DNA of 64,000 nucleotides from Variovorax beijingensis (GCF_007828835.1 NZ_VIVL01000003.1:372001-436000); one strand, 5' to 3'. Shown: positions 24,803 to 34,773, counted from the first letter of the stretch. The notes: generated from the letters alone by a model not told the origin. Numbers and translations are program-made.

Positions 24803-26113
24803 TCATTCGTAGATTTCGGCGTCCGGATCGGTGGCTTCCATTTCGTAGCTCGCAGCCACCATGGCCAGGCGGCCCACCACGCCATACATGTAGAAGCGGT
24901 TGGGGGCGCTCGCGCCGGGCTTGGCGCCGGGTTGCGGCAGATGCGCGCTTTCGGAGAACGCCAGCGGCACGAAGCTCGCGCCCGGCAGCTTGAGGTTCTC
25001 GTCGGGGGCGCGCTCGGCATGCACGCGGTAGAAGCCGCCCACCACGTAGCGGTCCATCATGTAGACCACCGGCTCGGCCACGCCGTTGTGCACGCGCTCA
25101 TTGGTCAGCACGCCCTCCTGCACGATCACCTCGCCGGGCTCGCGCAGTTCCCTGGCGGCCGCGCCCGCCTTGCCTGCCGGGGCGCTGCGCGGCTTGCCGA
25201 CCAGGCCCTCGACTTCCTTCGCGTCGCGCACGGTGACCACGCCCGGCCCGTCGCCGCCGACATGGCCCTTGACGACGACGAAGGGCTTCTCGTTGATGCC
25301 GTATTCCTTGTACTTGCGGCGCACCTTGGTCAGCACCGCGTCCACGTGGCTGGTCAGCACATCGATGCCGCGGCCTTCGGAAAAATCGACGCCGTCGGCG
25401 CGCGCATAGATCGGGTTGATCAGCCAGGGGTCGATGCCCAGCAGCTTGCCGAAGCGCTTGGACAGTTCTTCGTAGCTGTGCAGGTGGTTGCTCTTGCGCC
25501 GCACCGACCAGCCCGCGTGCAGCGGCGGCAGCAGGTACTGCTCGTGCAGGTCTTCCAGGATGCCCGGCGTGCCGGCCGACAGCTCGTTGTTGAGCAGGAT
25601 GGTGCAGGGATCGAAGTTCTTGAGCCCGAGGCGGCGCTTGCTGCGCACCACGGGCTCCAGGCACACGGTTTCGCCGTTGGGCAGTTCGATCTTCTTGGGC
25701 GACTTGATGGCCGGATCGATCGAGCCCACGCGCACGTTGAGTCCCGCCATGTGGAAGATCCGCACCAGCTGGGCGACGTTGGCGAGGTAGAAGGTGTTCT
25801 TCGAGTGGTTCTCGGGAATGACGAGCAGGTTGCGCGCTTCCGGGCAGATCTTCTCGATGGCCGCCTGCGCGGCCTGCACCGCCAGCGGCAGCATCTCCTT
25901 GGTGAGATTGTTCCAGCCGCCGGGAAAGAGATTGGTGTCGACCGGCGCCAGCTTGAAGCCCGCGTTGCGGATGTCGACCGCGCTGTAGAACGGCGGCGTG
26001 TGCTCCATCCATTCGAGCCGGAACCAGCGCTCGATGGCGGGCGTGGAATCGAGTACCCGCTGTTCCAGTTCGTTGATCGGGCCGGTCAGGGCGGTGACGA
26101 GATGCGGAACCAT
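24803..26113 (-). CDS. gshA: Glutamate-cysteine ligase, beta-proteobacterial type
   Basis: Makes gamma-glutamylcysteine in the first, rate-limiting step of glutathione synthesis. The 436-residue protein belongs to the GshA family first defined in Acidithiobacillus and beta-proteobacteria, which is unrelated in length and motifs to the E. coli enzyme. Recognisable sequence includes LAPVDTNLFPGGWNNLT, IPENHSKNTFYL, GWSVRRKSNHL and PFVVVKGHVGGDGPGVVTV. The start at 26113 is the only good ATG. It is a single gene between kup and proA, both also leftward, with gaps of over 100 bases on each side. Confidence 0.93.
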   Translation of the reverse strand: MVPHLVTALTGPINELEQRVLDSTPAIERWFRLEWMEHTPPFYSAVDIRNAGFKLAPVDTNLFPGGWNNLTKEMLPLAVQAAQAAIEKICPEARNLLVIPENHSKNTFYLANVAQLVRIFHMAGLNVRVGSIDPAIKSPKKIELPNGETVCLEPVVRSKRRLGLKNFDPCTILLNNELSAGTPGILEDLHEQYLLPPLHAGWSVRRKSNHLHSYEELSKRFGKLLGIDPWLINPIYARADGVDFSEGRGIDVLTSHVDAVLTKVRRKYKEYGINEKPFVVVKGHVGGDGPGVVTVRDAKEVEGLVGKPRSAPAGKAGAAARELREPGEVIVQEGVLTNERVHNGVAEPVVYMMDRYVVGGFYRVHAERAPDENLKLPGASFVPLAFSESAHLPQPGAKPGASAPNRFYMYGVVGRLAMVAASYEMEATDPDAEIYE

Positions 26114-26200
26114 GCGGCGGCCTTGTTGGATTTGTACTTGAAAGGTAGAGCGGAATTGTAGGATTTGGGGATGGCCGCCCCAATGACAAGACTACGTAGA

Positions 26201-26220
26201 GCGGACTTGGTTCAGTCCGC
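26201..26220 (-). terminator. Hairpin after proA
   Basis: GCGGACT and AGTCCGC form a 7-bp perfect stem with a 6-base loop, 15 bases past the proA stop in the leftward direction. No T tract follows, so it may only stabilise the 3' end. Confidence 0.35.
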
Positions 26221-26234
26221 CCGCCTCCGGCGCA

Positions 26235-27530
26235 TCAGCTGCGCACTTCGCCCTGCCCGAGCACCACGTACTTGAGCGAGGTCAGCCCTTCGATGCCGAC
26301 CGGTCCGCGCGCGTGGAACTTGTCGGTGCTGATGCCGATTTCCGCCCCCAGGCCAAACTCGAAACCGTCCGCGAAGCGTGTGCTCGCATTGACCATGACG
26401 CTGGCCGAATCGACCTCGCGCAGGAAACGCTGTGCATGCACGTGGTCGCGCGTGACGATGGCGTCGGTGTGGTGGCTCGAGTAGCGGTTGATGTGCGCGA
26501 TGGCCTCGTCGACCCCTTCGACCACCTTGATGCTGATCACCGCGGCAAGGTATTCCTCGGACCAGTCGGACGGGGCCGCATCGACGATTCTTGCGCCCGA
26601 GCCGGCCAGCGCCTCGTCGGCGCGCAGGATCCGGGCAGCCACCGGGTCGCAGCGCATTTCAACGCCCTTGGCCGCGAAGATGGCGGCGATCCGGGGCAGG
26701 AAGTCTTCCGCCACCGCGGCCGACACCAGCAGGCCTTCGGCCGCATTGCAGGGGCTGTATTTCTGCGTCTTGGCGTTGTCGACGATGCGCAGCGCCATCT
26801 CGAACTCGGCCGTGTCGTCCACGTAGACGTGGCAGTTGCCGTCCAGGTGCTTGATGACCGGCACCTTGGCATCGCGGCTGATGCGCTCGATCAGGCCCTT
26901 GCCGCCGCGCGGGATGATCACGTCGACGAACTCGGGCATCGCGATGAGCTGGCCCACGGCTTCGCGGTCGGTGGTCTGCACCAGCTGCACCGCATCCACC
27001 GGCAGGCCGGCCTCGGCCAGCGCCCCGGACACCAGCAGCGCCAGCGCCTTGTTCGACTCGATCGCCTCCGAGCCGCCGCGCAGGATGGCCGCGTTGCCGC
27101 TCTTGATGGCCAGGCTCGCGGCCTCGATGGTCACGTTGGGCCGGCTCTCGTAGATCATGCCGAAGACGCCGATCGGCACGCGCATCTGGCCCACGCGGAT
27201 GCCGCTGGGCTGCTGCTTCATGCCGATGATTTCGCCGATCACGTCGGCCATGCCGGCGAGCTGCTCGCAGCCCAGCGCCACGGTCTCGATGACCTTGGGC
27301 GTGAGCTTGAGGCGGTCGACCATCGGCGCCGACAGGCCGGCGGCGGTGGCGCGCGCCAGATCCTTCTGGTTGGCCTCGGCGAGGTCCGGGCCGGCTTCGC
27401 GCAGGCGCTTGGCCAGGGCCTTCAATGCTCTGTTTTTGGTAGCTGCATCCGCACGGGCCATGAGGAATGCAGCGGTTTTTGCCTGCAGGCCGAGGGTCTG
27501 CATGTGCTCGCTGACGTTGAACGCGTTCAT
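26235..27530 (-). CDS. proA: Gamma-glutamyl phosphate reductase
   Basis: NADPH-dependent reduction of gamma-glutamyl phosphate to glutamate semialdehyde in proline synthesis. The 431-residue protein has the aldehyde-dehydrogenase fold. [20 protein letters not shown] is the conserved N-terminal block, [15 protein letters not shown] binds cofactor, the catalytic cysteine is in [12 protein letters not shown] (about residue 260), and the C-terminal signature is in [14 protein letters not shown]. It lies 67 bases downstream of holA on the same strand and may be part of the leuS-lptE-holA transcript. proB is not in the window. Confidence 0.97.
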   Translation of the reverse strand: MNAFNVSEHMQTLGLQAKTAAFLMARADAATKNRALKALAKRLREAGPDLAEANQKDLARATAAGLSAPMVDRLKLTPKVIETVALGCEQLAGMADVIGEIIGMKQQPSGIRVGQMRVPIGVFGMIYESRPNVTIEAASLAIKSGNAAILRGGSEAIESNKALALLVSGALAEAGLPVDAVQLVQTTDREAVGQLIAMPEFVDVIIPRGGKGLIERISRDAKVPVIKHLDGNCHVYVDDTAEFEMALRIVDNAKTQKYSPCNAAEGLLVSAAVAEDFLPRIAAIFAAKGVEMRCDPVAARILRADEALAGSGARIVDAAPSDWSEEYLAAVISIKVVEGVDEAIAHINRYSSHHTDAIVTRDHVHAQRFLREVDSASVMVNASTRFADGFEFGLGAEIGISTDKFHARGPVGIEGLTSLKYVVLGQGEVRS

Positions 27531-27597
27531 GCAGCTATTTTCCCACGCGGACCTGCTGCACGGCTGACGCAGGCCTTTTGGCTGCGCTCGTCAGGGA

Positions 27598-28671
27598 TCA
27601 GGCGCGGCGCGCGGCAGCCGGCGCGCTGCTGCAGGCGCGGCACAGCATCAGCGCCAGGCGCTGCAGCGCCTGCCAGCCGCCGGCCGGCCAGTCGGGCTGC
27701 TTCAGTCCCTTGCAGATGCCGTCGACCACATGGGCCGCGCGCAGCAGCCGCGCCAGCATGCGGTCGTCGAGCCGGGGCAGCACGCGCTCGAAGGCGCGCT
27801 CGCGCGGGCCCCAGATGCGGTTCTCGCGCAGCGCCATGGGCAGCGGCCGGCCCGCGGCCATGGCGTCCTTCACGCGCTTCAGGGCGCGGATGTCCTCGGC
27901 GATCGTGTAGTGCACCAGCACCTCGGCCTCGCCTTCGGCCTGCAGGCCGTCGAGCATGCGCGCCACGCGCTGCGGATTGCCGGCCAGCACGGCCTCGGAG
28001 AGCTTGAAGACGTCGTAGCGCGCCACGTTGTTGACCGCGCCTTCGACCTGCTCCCAACTCAGTTCGCCCGCCGGATGCAGCAGGGCGAGCTTCTGGATTT
28101 CCTGGTGCGCGGCGAGCAGGTTGCCCTCGACGCGGTCGGCAAAGAACTGCAGCGTGCGCTGGCCTTCGTCGCCGGGCATCACGCGCTGGCCCTGCAGGCC
28201 CAGGCGCTGCGCGATCCACTGCGGCAGCGCGCTGCGCTCGATCGGGTCGACCTGCAGGCTCACGCCATTGTTCTCGAGCGCCGAGAACCAGGCGCCCGTG
28301 CGCGTGGCCTTGTCCAGCCGCGGCAGCATCACCAGCGTGAGCGTGCTGTCGTTGCCCTGCGCCGCCTCGGCCAGCTGCTGCAGCGCCGTGCTGCCGTCCT
28401 TGCCGGGCTTGCCCGAGGGAATGCGGATCTCGACGATCTGCTTGTCGGCAAACAGCGAGAGCGAGCCGCCCGCCGCGAGCACCGCGCTCCAGTCGAAGTG
28501 CGCGCCGGCCACGGTGTACGAACTGCGCTCCGTATAGCCCGCCACGCGCGCCGCGGCGCGGATGGCATCGGCCGCTTCCTGCGCGAGCAGCGGCTCGTCG
28601 CCATGGATCGTGTAGAGAGGCTTCAGACCCTTCTGCAGATGGGAGCCCAGCTGGGCGCTGGCAAGTTGCAT
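27598..28671 (-). CDS. holA: DNA polymerase III subunit delta
   Basis: Clamp-loader subunit that opens the beta sliding clamp. The 357-residue protein has the delta-type AAA+ N-domain without a Walker A motif (KPLYTIHGDEPLLAQEAADAI), ESRP-free central region with LVMLPRLDKATRTGAWF, and the C-terminal collar-forming helices (YDVFKLSEAVLAGNPQRV). It begins six bases after lptE in the conserved leuS-lptE-holA order, which supports both the start and the assignment. Confidence 0.95.
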   Translation of the reverse strand: MQLASAQLGSHLQKGLKPLYTIHGDEPLLAQEAADAIRAAARVAGYTERSSYTVAGAHFDWSAVLAAGGSLSLFADKQIVEIRIPSGKPGKDGSTALQQLAEAAQGNDSTLTLVMLPRLDKATRTGAWFSALENNGVSLQVDPIERSALPQWIAQRLGLQGQRVMPGDEGQRTLQFFADRVEGNLLAAHQEIQKLALLHPAGELSWEQVEGAVNNVARYDVFKLSEAVLAGNPQRVARMLDGLQAEGEAEVLVHYTIAEDIRALKRVKDAMAAGRPLPMALRENRIWGPRERAFERVLPRLDDRMLARLLRAAHVVDGICKGLKQPDWPAGGWQALQRLALMLCRACSSAPAAARRA

Positions 28672-28677
28672 GGAATC

Positions 28678-29199
28678 CTAGAGTTCCTTGACGGCCGCGA
28701 GGCGCCGCATCATCTGCTGTGCGATGTCGGCCTGCATGTCGCGGTACAGCAGCTCGGCCTCGCCTTCCTTGGCGAGCGCGTTGGTTTCGTTGAAGCTCAG
28801 GTCGCGCGACTGCGACACCTCGGTGGGCGCGAGCAGCATCTTGCCGCCCGGCGTGCGCAGGCTGAAGCGAACGCGCAATTGCAGCTGCAGCTCGCGCAGC
28901 AGGCCGGCCGAATTGGTCGAGATCACGATGCGGTCGCGGTTCTCGCCCAGGATCTCGAGGATCGCGTCGGCGCTCTGGGCCTGCTCGGGTGGCACCAGCG
29001 TCACGGTGCCGGCGGCGCGCATTTCGCGCCGCAGCCGGTTGATCAGCTCCGAATTGCCCGACACCGACAGCGTCTTGAACGCGAACACCGGCGCCTTGCG
29101 CAGTTCGAATCCGCAGCCGGCCAGCGCGAGGCTGGCGCCCGCCGTGGCCAGGCCCAGGAGAAAGCCGCGGCGCGGCAGCGGGGCGTTGCGATTGTTCAT
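28678..29199 (-). CDS. lptE: LPS assembly lipoprotein LptE
   Basis: Outer-membrane lipoprotein that plugs and assembles LptD for lipopolysaccharide export. The 173-residue protein has a signal peptide with a lipobox ending LAGC at Cys29; the preceding NAPLPRRGFLLG has a twin-arginine look. The mature part begins GFELRKAPVFAFKTLSVSG, typical LptE sequence, with the RLRREM segment and an alternating-strand middle. It lies 20 bases after leuS and six before holA. The ATG at 29199 is preferred because it gives the lipoprotein signal; the longer frame upstream is inside leuS. Confidence 0.94.
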   Translation of the reverse strand: MNNRNAPLPRRGFLLGLATAGASLALAGCGFELRKAPVFAFKTLSVSGNSELINRLRREMRAAGTVTLVPPEQAQSADAILEILGENRDRIVISTNSAGLLRELQLQLRVRFSLRTPGGKMLLAPTEVSQSRDLSFNETNALAKEGEAELLYRDMQADIAQQMMRRLAAVKEL

Positions 29200-29219
29200 G
29201 CTTCTATCGATCGTTTCGT

Positions 29220-31850
29220 TCAGATGACCACGTTGACCAGCCGGCCGGGAACCACGATGACGCGCTTGGCCGGCGCGCCCTCGGCGAACTTGACGAAGTC
29301 GTCGCACGAGAGCGCGAGCGCTTCGATCTCGGCCTTGGAGGCGCCGGCCGGCACGCGCAGCGCGCCGCGCAGCTTGCCGTTGACCTGCAGCATGAGCTCG
29401 ATCTCGTCCTGCTCCAGCGCGCCCACGTCCACCACGGGCCAGGGCGCGTCGAGCAGGCCGCCCAGCTCCTTGTCGTAGCCAAGCTGCTGCCAGAGCTGGC
29501 AGGCGATGTGCGGCGTGGCCGGATACAGGCAGCGCAGCAGGATGCCGAGGCCTTCGCGCAGCGCGGCGGCATCGCCGGCGCTGCCATCGGGCTTGAAGCC
29601 CTCGAGCGCATTGAGCAGCTTCATCGCGCCCGACACCACCGTGTTGTATTGCATGCGCTGGTAGTCGTAGTCGACCTGGCGCAGCACGGTGTGCACCTCG
29701 CGGCGCAGCGCCTGCGCGGCCTTGCCGAAGGCCTGGCCGCCGAACGCCACCGGGGCCACGTCGGCCTGCGCCACGCCGAAGTTCCAGACCCGGCGCAGGA
29801 AGCGGTAGCTGCCCTCGACGGCCGCGTCGTTCCACTCGAGCGTGGCCTCGGGCGGCGCGGTGAACATGGTGTAGAGGCGTGCGGTGTCGGCGCCGTACTT
29901 CTCGATCAGGTCCTGCGGGTCGACGCCGTTGCGTTCGCTCTTGCCCATCTTGCCGACGCCGCCGTATTCGACCTTGGTGCCGTCCGCGGCGACGCCGCCG
30001 ACGATGCGGCCCTGCGCGTCGAGCGTGGGCGTGACTTCCAGCGGCGGGTGGTAGTTCTTGCCGCCCTTCTCGTCGCGGTGGTAGTAGACGTGGTTGAGCA
30101 CCATGCCCTGCGTGAGCAGCTTGCTGAAGGGCTCGTCGACCTTCACCAGGCCCAGGTCGCGCATCACCTTGGTCCAGAAGCGCGCGTACAGCAGGTGAAG
30201 GATCGCATGCTCGATGCCGCCGATGTACTGGTCCATCGGCATCCAGTAGTCGGCGCCCTCGGCGACCATCGCCTGGTCGTTCTTCGGGTCGCAATAGCGC
30301 ATGAAGTACCAGGAGCTGTCGACGAAGGTGTCCATGGTGTCGGTCTCGCGCCGCGCGGGCTTGCCGCAGACGGGGCAGACCACGCCGGCGTGGAAGCCTT
30401 CATGCCTGGCGAGCGGGTTGCCCGAGCCGTCGGGCACGCAGTCGGTGGGCAGCACCACGGGCAGGTCCTTCTCGGGGACCGGCACCGCGCCGTGCTCGTC
30501 GCAGTGGATGATCGGGATCGGCGTGCCCCAGTAGCGCTGGCGGCTCACGCCCCAGTCGCGCAGGCGCCAGGTGGTCTGCATCTCGCCCAGGCCCTTCTGG
30601 GCGAGCGCATGCGCCACGGCGGCCACGGCCTCCTTGTAGGTCATGCCGCTGAAGTTGTCGGAGTTGATGGTCACGCCGCGCTGCTTGTCGGCGTACCAGT
30701 CCTGCCACTTGTGATAGTCGAAGTGCGGCTCGTCGTCGACCAGCACCACCTGGATGATCTCGATGCCGTACTTGTTGGCGAAGGCGAAATCGCGCTCGTC
30801 GTGCGCCGGCACGCCCATCACGGCGCCGTCGCCGTAGTTGATGAGCACGTAGTTGCCGACCCACACCGGCACCTGCTCCTCGGTGATCGGGTGCTTGACG
30901 GTCAGGCCCGTGGGCACGCCCTTCTTTTCCTGCGTGGCGAGCTCGGCCTCGGTGGTGCCGCCGCTCTTGCATTCCTCGATGAAGGCCGCGACCTTGGGGT
31001 CGAGCGTGGCGGCGTGCACGGCCAGCGGGTGCTCGGGCGCCACGGCGCAGAAGGTCACGCCCATGATGGTGTCGGCGCGGGTGGTGAACACGTACATGCG
31101 GCCGTCCTGGATCAGCCGGCCGCCCGCGTCCTTGATGTCGTGCGTGAAGGCGAAGCGCACGCCCTCGCTCTTGCCGATCCAGTTCTCCTGCATCAGCTTG
31201 ACGCGCTCGGGCCAGCCCGGCAGCTTGTGCTGGGTGTGCTCGAGCAATTCCTCGGCATAGTCGCTGATCTTCAGGTAGTAGCCGGGGATCTCGCGGCGCT
31301 CGACCGTGGCGCCGGTGCGCCAGCCCTTGCCGTCGATCACCTGCTCGTTGGCCAGCACGGTCTGGTCGACCGGGTCCCAGTTGACGACCTGGGTCTTGCG
31401 GTAGGCAATGCCCTTCTCGAGCATCTTCAGGAACAGCCACTGGTTCCACTTGTAATAGCTGGGATCGCAGGTGGCGATCTCGCGGCTCCAGTCGATCGCC
31501 AGGCCCATGGCCTGGAGCTGGCCGCGCATGTAATCGATGTTCTCGTAGGTCCACTTGGCCGGCGGCACGCCGTTCTTGAGCGCCGCGTTCTCGGCCGGCA
31601 GGCCAAAGGCGTCCCAGCCCATGGGCATCAGCACGTTGTAGCCGCTCATGCGCAGGTAGCGCGTGAGCATGTCGTTGATGGTGTAGTTGCGCACGTGGCC
31701 CATGTGCAGCTTGCCGCTGGGGTACGGCAGCATCGAGCAGGCGTAATACTTTTTACGGCTCGCGTCCTCGATGACGCGGTAGGCATCGGCGGCGCTCCAT
31801 TGCGCCTGGGCAGCGGACTCGACGTCGCTGGGTTTGTAGCTGGGGTTCAT
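29220..31850 (-). CDS. leuS: Leucyl-tRNA synthetase
   Basis: Charges tRNA-Leu. The 876-residue class I enzyme has the HIGH-type motif HMGH at 49-52 in [17 protein letters not shown]1 editing domain is present at about 230-420, with threonine-rich [19 protein letters not shown]. The KMSKS-type loop reads KMGKS ([20 protein letters not shown]), with glycine in place of the first serine. The catalytic and anticodon-binding domains are complete. It is the first gene of the leftward leuS-lptE-holA group and divergent from a Bug protein gene. The loop variant is noted, but the enzyme is otherwise normal. Confidence 0.98.
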   Translation of the reverse strand: MNPSYKPSDVESAAQAQWSAADAYRVIEDASRKKYYACSMLPYPSGKLHMGHVRNYTINDMLTRYLRMSGYNVLMPMGWDAFGLPAENAALKNGVPPAKWTYENIDYMRGQLQAMGLAIDWSREIATCDPSYYKWNQWLFLKMLEKGIAYRKTQVVNWDPVDQTVLANEQVIDGKGWRTGATVERREIPGYYLKISDYAEELLEHTQHKLPGWPERVKLMQENWIGKSEGVRFAFTHDIKDAGGRLIQDGRMYVFTTRADTIMGVTFCAVAPEHPLAVHAATLDPKVAAFIEECKSGGTTEAELATQEKKGVPTGLTVKHPITEEQVPVWVGNYVLINYGDGAVMGVPAHDERDFAFANKYGIEIIQVVLVDDEPHFDYHKWQDWYADKQRGVTINSDNFSGMTYKEAVAAVAHALAQKGLGEMQTTWRLRDWGVSRQRYWGTPIPIIHCDEHGAVPVPEKDLPVVLPTDCVPDGSGNPLARHEGFHAGVVCPVCGKPARRETDTMDTFVDSSWYFMRYCDPKNDQAMVAEGADYWMPMDQYIGGIEHAILHLLYARFWTKVMRDLGLVKVDEPFSKLLTQGMVLNHVYYHRDEKGGKNYHPPLEVTPTLDAQGRIVGGVAADGTKVEYGGVGKMGKSERNGVDPQDLIEKYGADTARLYTMFTAPPEATLEWNDAAVEGSYRFLRRVWNFGVAQADVAPVAFGGQAFGKAAQALRREVHTVLRQVDYDYQRMQYNTVVSGAMKLLNALEGFKPDGSAGDAAALREGLGILLRCLYPATPHIACQLWQQLGYDKELGGLLDAPWPVVDVGALEQDEIELMLQVNGKLRGALRVPAGASKAEIEALALSCDDFVKFAEGAPAKRVIVVPGRLVNVVI

Positions 31851-31998
31851 GACGGTTCGGCAGGAGCCCGGCTCGGAGCGGCCGGGGAAGGCGGATTATC
31901 GCGCCCGGCCGGCAGACTCTAGACTTGAGGCACGTAACCTGCGTGTTGCACGGGTTACGCCTACCCTTCGGCAGATTTTTCGCACCGCCTGGAATGCC

Positions 31999-32976
31999 AT
32001 GAAATTGTTCCTGAAACACCTCGCCCTGGGCCTCGCGGCCGCCGCCAGCCTGGCCGTGATGCCGCTGCATGCGCAGCCGGCCGGCGACAAGCCGCTGCGC
32101 ATCGTGGTGCCCTTCGCCGCCGGCGGGGCGCAGGACGTGATCGCCCGCTACCTGGGCGCCAAGCTCTCGGACAAGCTCGGCGGCAGCGTGATCGTCGACA
32201 ACAAGGCGGGCGCGGGCGGCATCGTGGCGGCCGACGCGGTGGCCAAGGCGACCGACGGCGCCACCGTGCTGCTGGCCACCGGCGGCGCCATCACCATCGC
32301 GCCCCACCTGCAGGCCAAGCTGCCCTACGACCCCATGGCAGACCTCGCGCCCGTGGCCCTGGTCGGCGACACGCCCATGACCGTGGCCGTGCGCACCGAA
32401 AGCCCCTACAAGACCCTGGCCGACGTGCTGCGCGACGCCAAGGCGAAGCCGGGCCAGGTGACCTATGCCTCCACCGGCAACGGCACGGTGTCGCACCTCA
32501 CGGGCGCGCTGCTGGCCCAGGCGAGCGGCGTGAACCTGCTGCATGTGCCCTACCGCGGCGCGGCGCCGGCGCTGACCGACCTGCTGGGCGGCCAGGTGGC
32601 GCTGATCGTGACCAGCGCCGCTTCCATCGAGCCGATGGTCGCGAGCGGCAAGGCCCGCGTGCTCGGCACCTTTTCCCGCGCGGCGCTGCCCAGCCTCGGC
32701 ACGCCGCCGACGGTCGCGGAGGCGGCGGGCCTCGCGGGCATGGACGTGCCGGTGTGGGTGGGCGTGATGGCGCCCGCGCGCATGCCGGCGGCCAGCATCG
32801 AAAAACTCTCCGCGGCGCTGGTCGAGGTGTGCAACCTGCCCGAGACCCGGCAGCGCTTCGCCCAGCTGGGCGCGGTGAACACCTGCGGCGGCGGCGCGGC
32901 GTTGGGCAAGGTGATCGCGGAGGACAGCCAGCGCTGGGCGAAGGTCATCAAGCAAGGCGGGATCAAGGTTGATTGA
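31999..32976 (+). CDS. Bug-family tripartite tricarboxylate transporter substrate-binding protein
   Basis: A 325-residue periplasmic solute-binding protein. The signal peptide is about residues 1-25 (ending MPLHA). The mature protein has KPLRIVVPFAAGGAQDVIARYL, VIVDNKAGAGGIVAADAVAK and VPYRGAAPALTDLLGGQVAL, all diagnostic Bug-family blocks that bind carboxylates. No TctA or TctB membrane component is nearby, as is usual for the expanded Bug sets of Comamonadaceae and Burkholderiales. The ATG at 31999 is chosen for the signal peptide; the frame upstream lies in the leuS promoter region. A 90-bp repeat starts ten bases past its stop. Confidence 0.93.
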   Translation: MKLFLKHLALGLAAAASLAVMPLHAQPAGDKPLRIVVPFAAGGAQDVIARYLGAKLSDKLGGSVIVDNKAGAGGIVAADAVAKATDGATVLLATGGAITIAPHLQAKLPYDPMADLAPVALVGDTPMTVAVRTESPYKTLADVLRDAKAKPGQVTYASTGNGTVSHLTGALLAQASGVNLLHVPYRGAAPALTDLLGGQVALIVTSAASIEPMVASGKARVLGTFSRAALPSLGTPPTVAEAAGLAGMDVPVWVGVMAPARMPAASIEKLSAALVEVCNLPETRQRFAQLGAVNTCGGGAALGKVIAEDSQRWAKVIKQGGIKVD

Positions 32977-32985
32977 CGTGGCTCT

Positions 32986-33075
32986 CCCCCAGGCTCCGCG
33001 CACTTCGTGTCGCTTCTCCCTCCCCCTCACCGGGGGCAACACCGGCGGCCCGGCAGAGCCGGTTCCGCGGTGTTC
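32986..33075 (+). repeat. 90-bp intergenic repeat, copy A
   Basis: Aligns without gaps to the reverse complement of 60299-60388, with 81 of 90 bases identical by hand count. It contains the internal inverted segments CCCCC/GGGGG and CCGGC/GCCGG. It starts ten bases past the Bug gene stop and ends just before the dehydrogenase start. Confidence 0.85.
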
Positions 33076-33093
33076 GCGAAAGGGGCCCGCAGG

Positions 33094-34170
33094 GTGACGG
33101 AGGCTGACGGGCTGTATCGCGTCGGCATCGCGGGGGCCGGGGCGATCGCCCTGGCCAATGCGGCGTGGCTGCGCCAGGCGGGCCACGGCGCCATGCTCTG
33201 GTCGCCGGGCGGCCAGGGTGCCGAGGTCCTGCGCACGCAGCCGCTCGAAGCCGTCGGCGTGCAGCCCTGCCGCGTGGCGGTCGAAGTGGCCGGCGATGCG
33301 GCGCAGCTTTGCGGCGCATCGGATGTGCTGCTGATCGCCCTGCCGGTCAACGGCCACAAGCGCGTCATGGATGCGCTGCTGCCCTTCCTGCGCGACGGGC
33401 AGACCGTGATCGTCAGCTCGATGGCCTCGCTGTCTTCGCTCTATCTGCACGAAAGCGCAGGGCGCGCGGGCAAGCGGGTGACGGTCGCCAGCTTCGGCAC
33501 CACGGTGCTGACCGCGCGCCGCGAATCCGCCACGCAGGTCCGGGTGATGACGCGGCGCCAGGCGGTCGGCGTCTCCGCGCTGCCGAGCTCGGAAATCGAG
33601 CGCGCCATCGAACTGTGCACCGCGCTGTTCGGCGGCGGCTTCTTCGCGCAGGACAACACGCTCGCCAGCGCGCTCGCGAACGTCAACCCGCAGTCGCACG
33701 GACCGCTGGCCGTCTTCAACTGGACCCGCATCGAGCACGCGGAGAACTGGCCGCAGTACCACTGCATGACGCCCGGCGTGGCCCGCGCGATCGAGGCGCT
33801 GGACCGGGAGCGGCGGGCCGTGGCCGGCGCCTTCGGCATCGCGCTCGGGCCGATCGAGGAGCATTTCGCGCGCTCCTTCGGCACGGAATCGGCGCGGCTC
33901 GAGGACATCGCGGCCGAGCTGCATGCCAAGCGCGGCGGACCGCCCGGCCCCGTGCGCACCGACACGCGCTACCTGAGCGAAGACATGCCCTACGGCCTGG
34001 CCTTCGTCGAAGCGCTCGGCGCCATCGCCGGCGTGGCGACACCCGCGACGCGCACCATCGTGGACGCTGCCTCGCTGGTCAGCGGCATCGACTTCCGGCA
34101 GCGCAACGACCTGCTGGCGCCGCTGGGCCTGGCCCGCGAAACCGTGGCCGGCCTGCTCGCCCGCCTATGA
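33094..34170 (+). CDS. NAD/NADP octopine/nopaline dehydrogenase family protein
   Basis: A 358-residue opine-dehydrogenase-type protein. The N-terminal Rossmann domain starts YRVGIAGAGAIALANAAWL with the dinucleotide loop GAGAIA, followed by DVLLIALPVNGHKRVMDAL. The C-terminal all-helical domain includes ALANVNPQSHGPLAVFNWTRI, with the family's asparagine and histidine region. These enzymes reductively couple amino acids to 2-oxoacids or run in reverse. The GTG at 33094 has AAAGGGG about nine bases before it; the longer frame would be coded by the 90-bp repeat and is rejected. Its 3' end overlaps the convergent AhpD-like gene by six bases. Substrate unknown. Confidence 0.85.
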   Translation: MTEADGLYRVGIAGAGAIALANAAWLRQAGHGAMLWSPGGQGAEVLRTQPLEAVGVQPCRVAVEVAGDAAQLCGASDVLLIALPVNGHKRVMDALLPFLRDGQTVIVSSMASLSSLYLHESAGRAGKRVTVASFGTTVLTARRESATQVRVMTRRQAVGVSALPSSEIERAIELCTALFGGGFFAQDNTLASALANVNPQSHGPLAVFNWTRIEHAENWPQYHCMTPGVARAIEALDRERRAVAGAFGIALGPIEEHFARSFGTESARLEDIAAELHAKRGGPPGPVRTDTRYLSEDMPYGLAFVEALGAIAGVATPATRTIVDAASLVSGIDFRQRNDLLAPLGLARETVAGLLARL

Positions 34171-34773
34171 CGAGGCGGCAGCGGCCGGAAAGACCGGCTC
34201 GCCGAGGTTGAGCATCAGCCGGTTGGCCCAGGCGAAGAGCGCCACGGAGTGGACGAGGTCGAGGATCTCGAGTTCGCTGAGCCCCACTTCCTTGAGCGTT
34301 CGCACATCGTCGGCCGACACCTTGCCGGGCTCGGCGCCGAGCCGGATCGAGAATTCGACGATGGCCTTCTCGCGCGCCGTGGTGCCCGCGGAGGCCGGCT
34401 CCTCGAACACCTGCGAGATCACGTCGCTGCGCTTGGCCAGCTGCTCGAAGCGCTGCGCATGCACCGAGGCGCAGTACACGCAGCCGTTGACGCGCGACTC
34501 CACCGTGGCGCCCAGCTCGCGCTCCGCGCGCGGCATGCCGCCCGGCGCGAACATGATCGCGTTGAAGGCGATGGAGCGCTGCAGCAGCATCTCGGGCTGG
34601 TGCGCGAGCACCAGGAAATACGGCGAGCTGCGCGCCTGCGGGCTCATCTCGTCGAGCGCGGCCAGCTGGGCCGGCGTGGCCGAGGCGACGTCGACCGGGT
34701 CGAGCCAGGGCTTCCAGCTCAGCACCTCGTTGGTGAAGCCCTTGATGCGGATCGGCGCGTTCGTACTGCTCAT
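34165..34773 (-). CDS. AhpD-like alkylhydroperoxidase domain protein (Avi_7169 type)
   Basis: A 202-residue carboxymuconolactone-decarboxylase-fold protein with the redox pair in NGCVYCASVHAQRFEQL (CxxC followed by the active-site His). The N-terminal GFTNEVLSWKPWLDPVDVA is characteristic of the subfamily named after Agrobacterium vitis Avi_7169. Its ATG overlaps the stop of the paired CMD gene by four bases, and a flavin monooxygenase lies upstream. The role may be thiol-dependent peroxide removal or handling of an oxidised intermediate of the monooxygenase, which is inference. Confidence 0.88.
   Translation of the reverse strand: MSSTNAPIRIKGFTNEVLSWKPWLDPVDVASATPAQLAALDEMSPQARSSPYFLVLAHQPEMLLQRSIAFNAIMFAPGGMPRAERELGATVESRVNGCVYCASVHAQRFEQLAKRSDVISQVFEEPASAGTTAREKAIVEFSIRLGAEPGKVSADDVRTLKEVGLSELEILDLVHSVALFAWANRLMLNLGEPVFPAAAASS

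Noticed and set aside
33007..33093. N-terminal extension of the opine-dehydrogenase-type gene
   Set aside because: It would be encoded by the 90-bp intergenic repeat; the Rossmann start fits the GTG at 33094, which has an upstream AAAGGGG.
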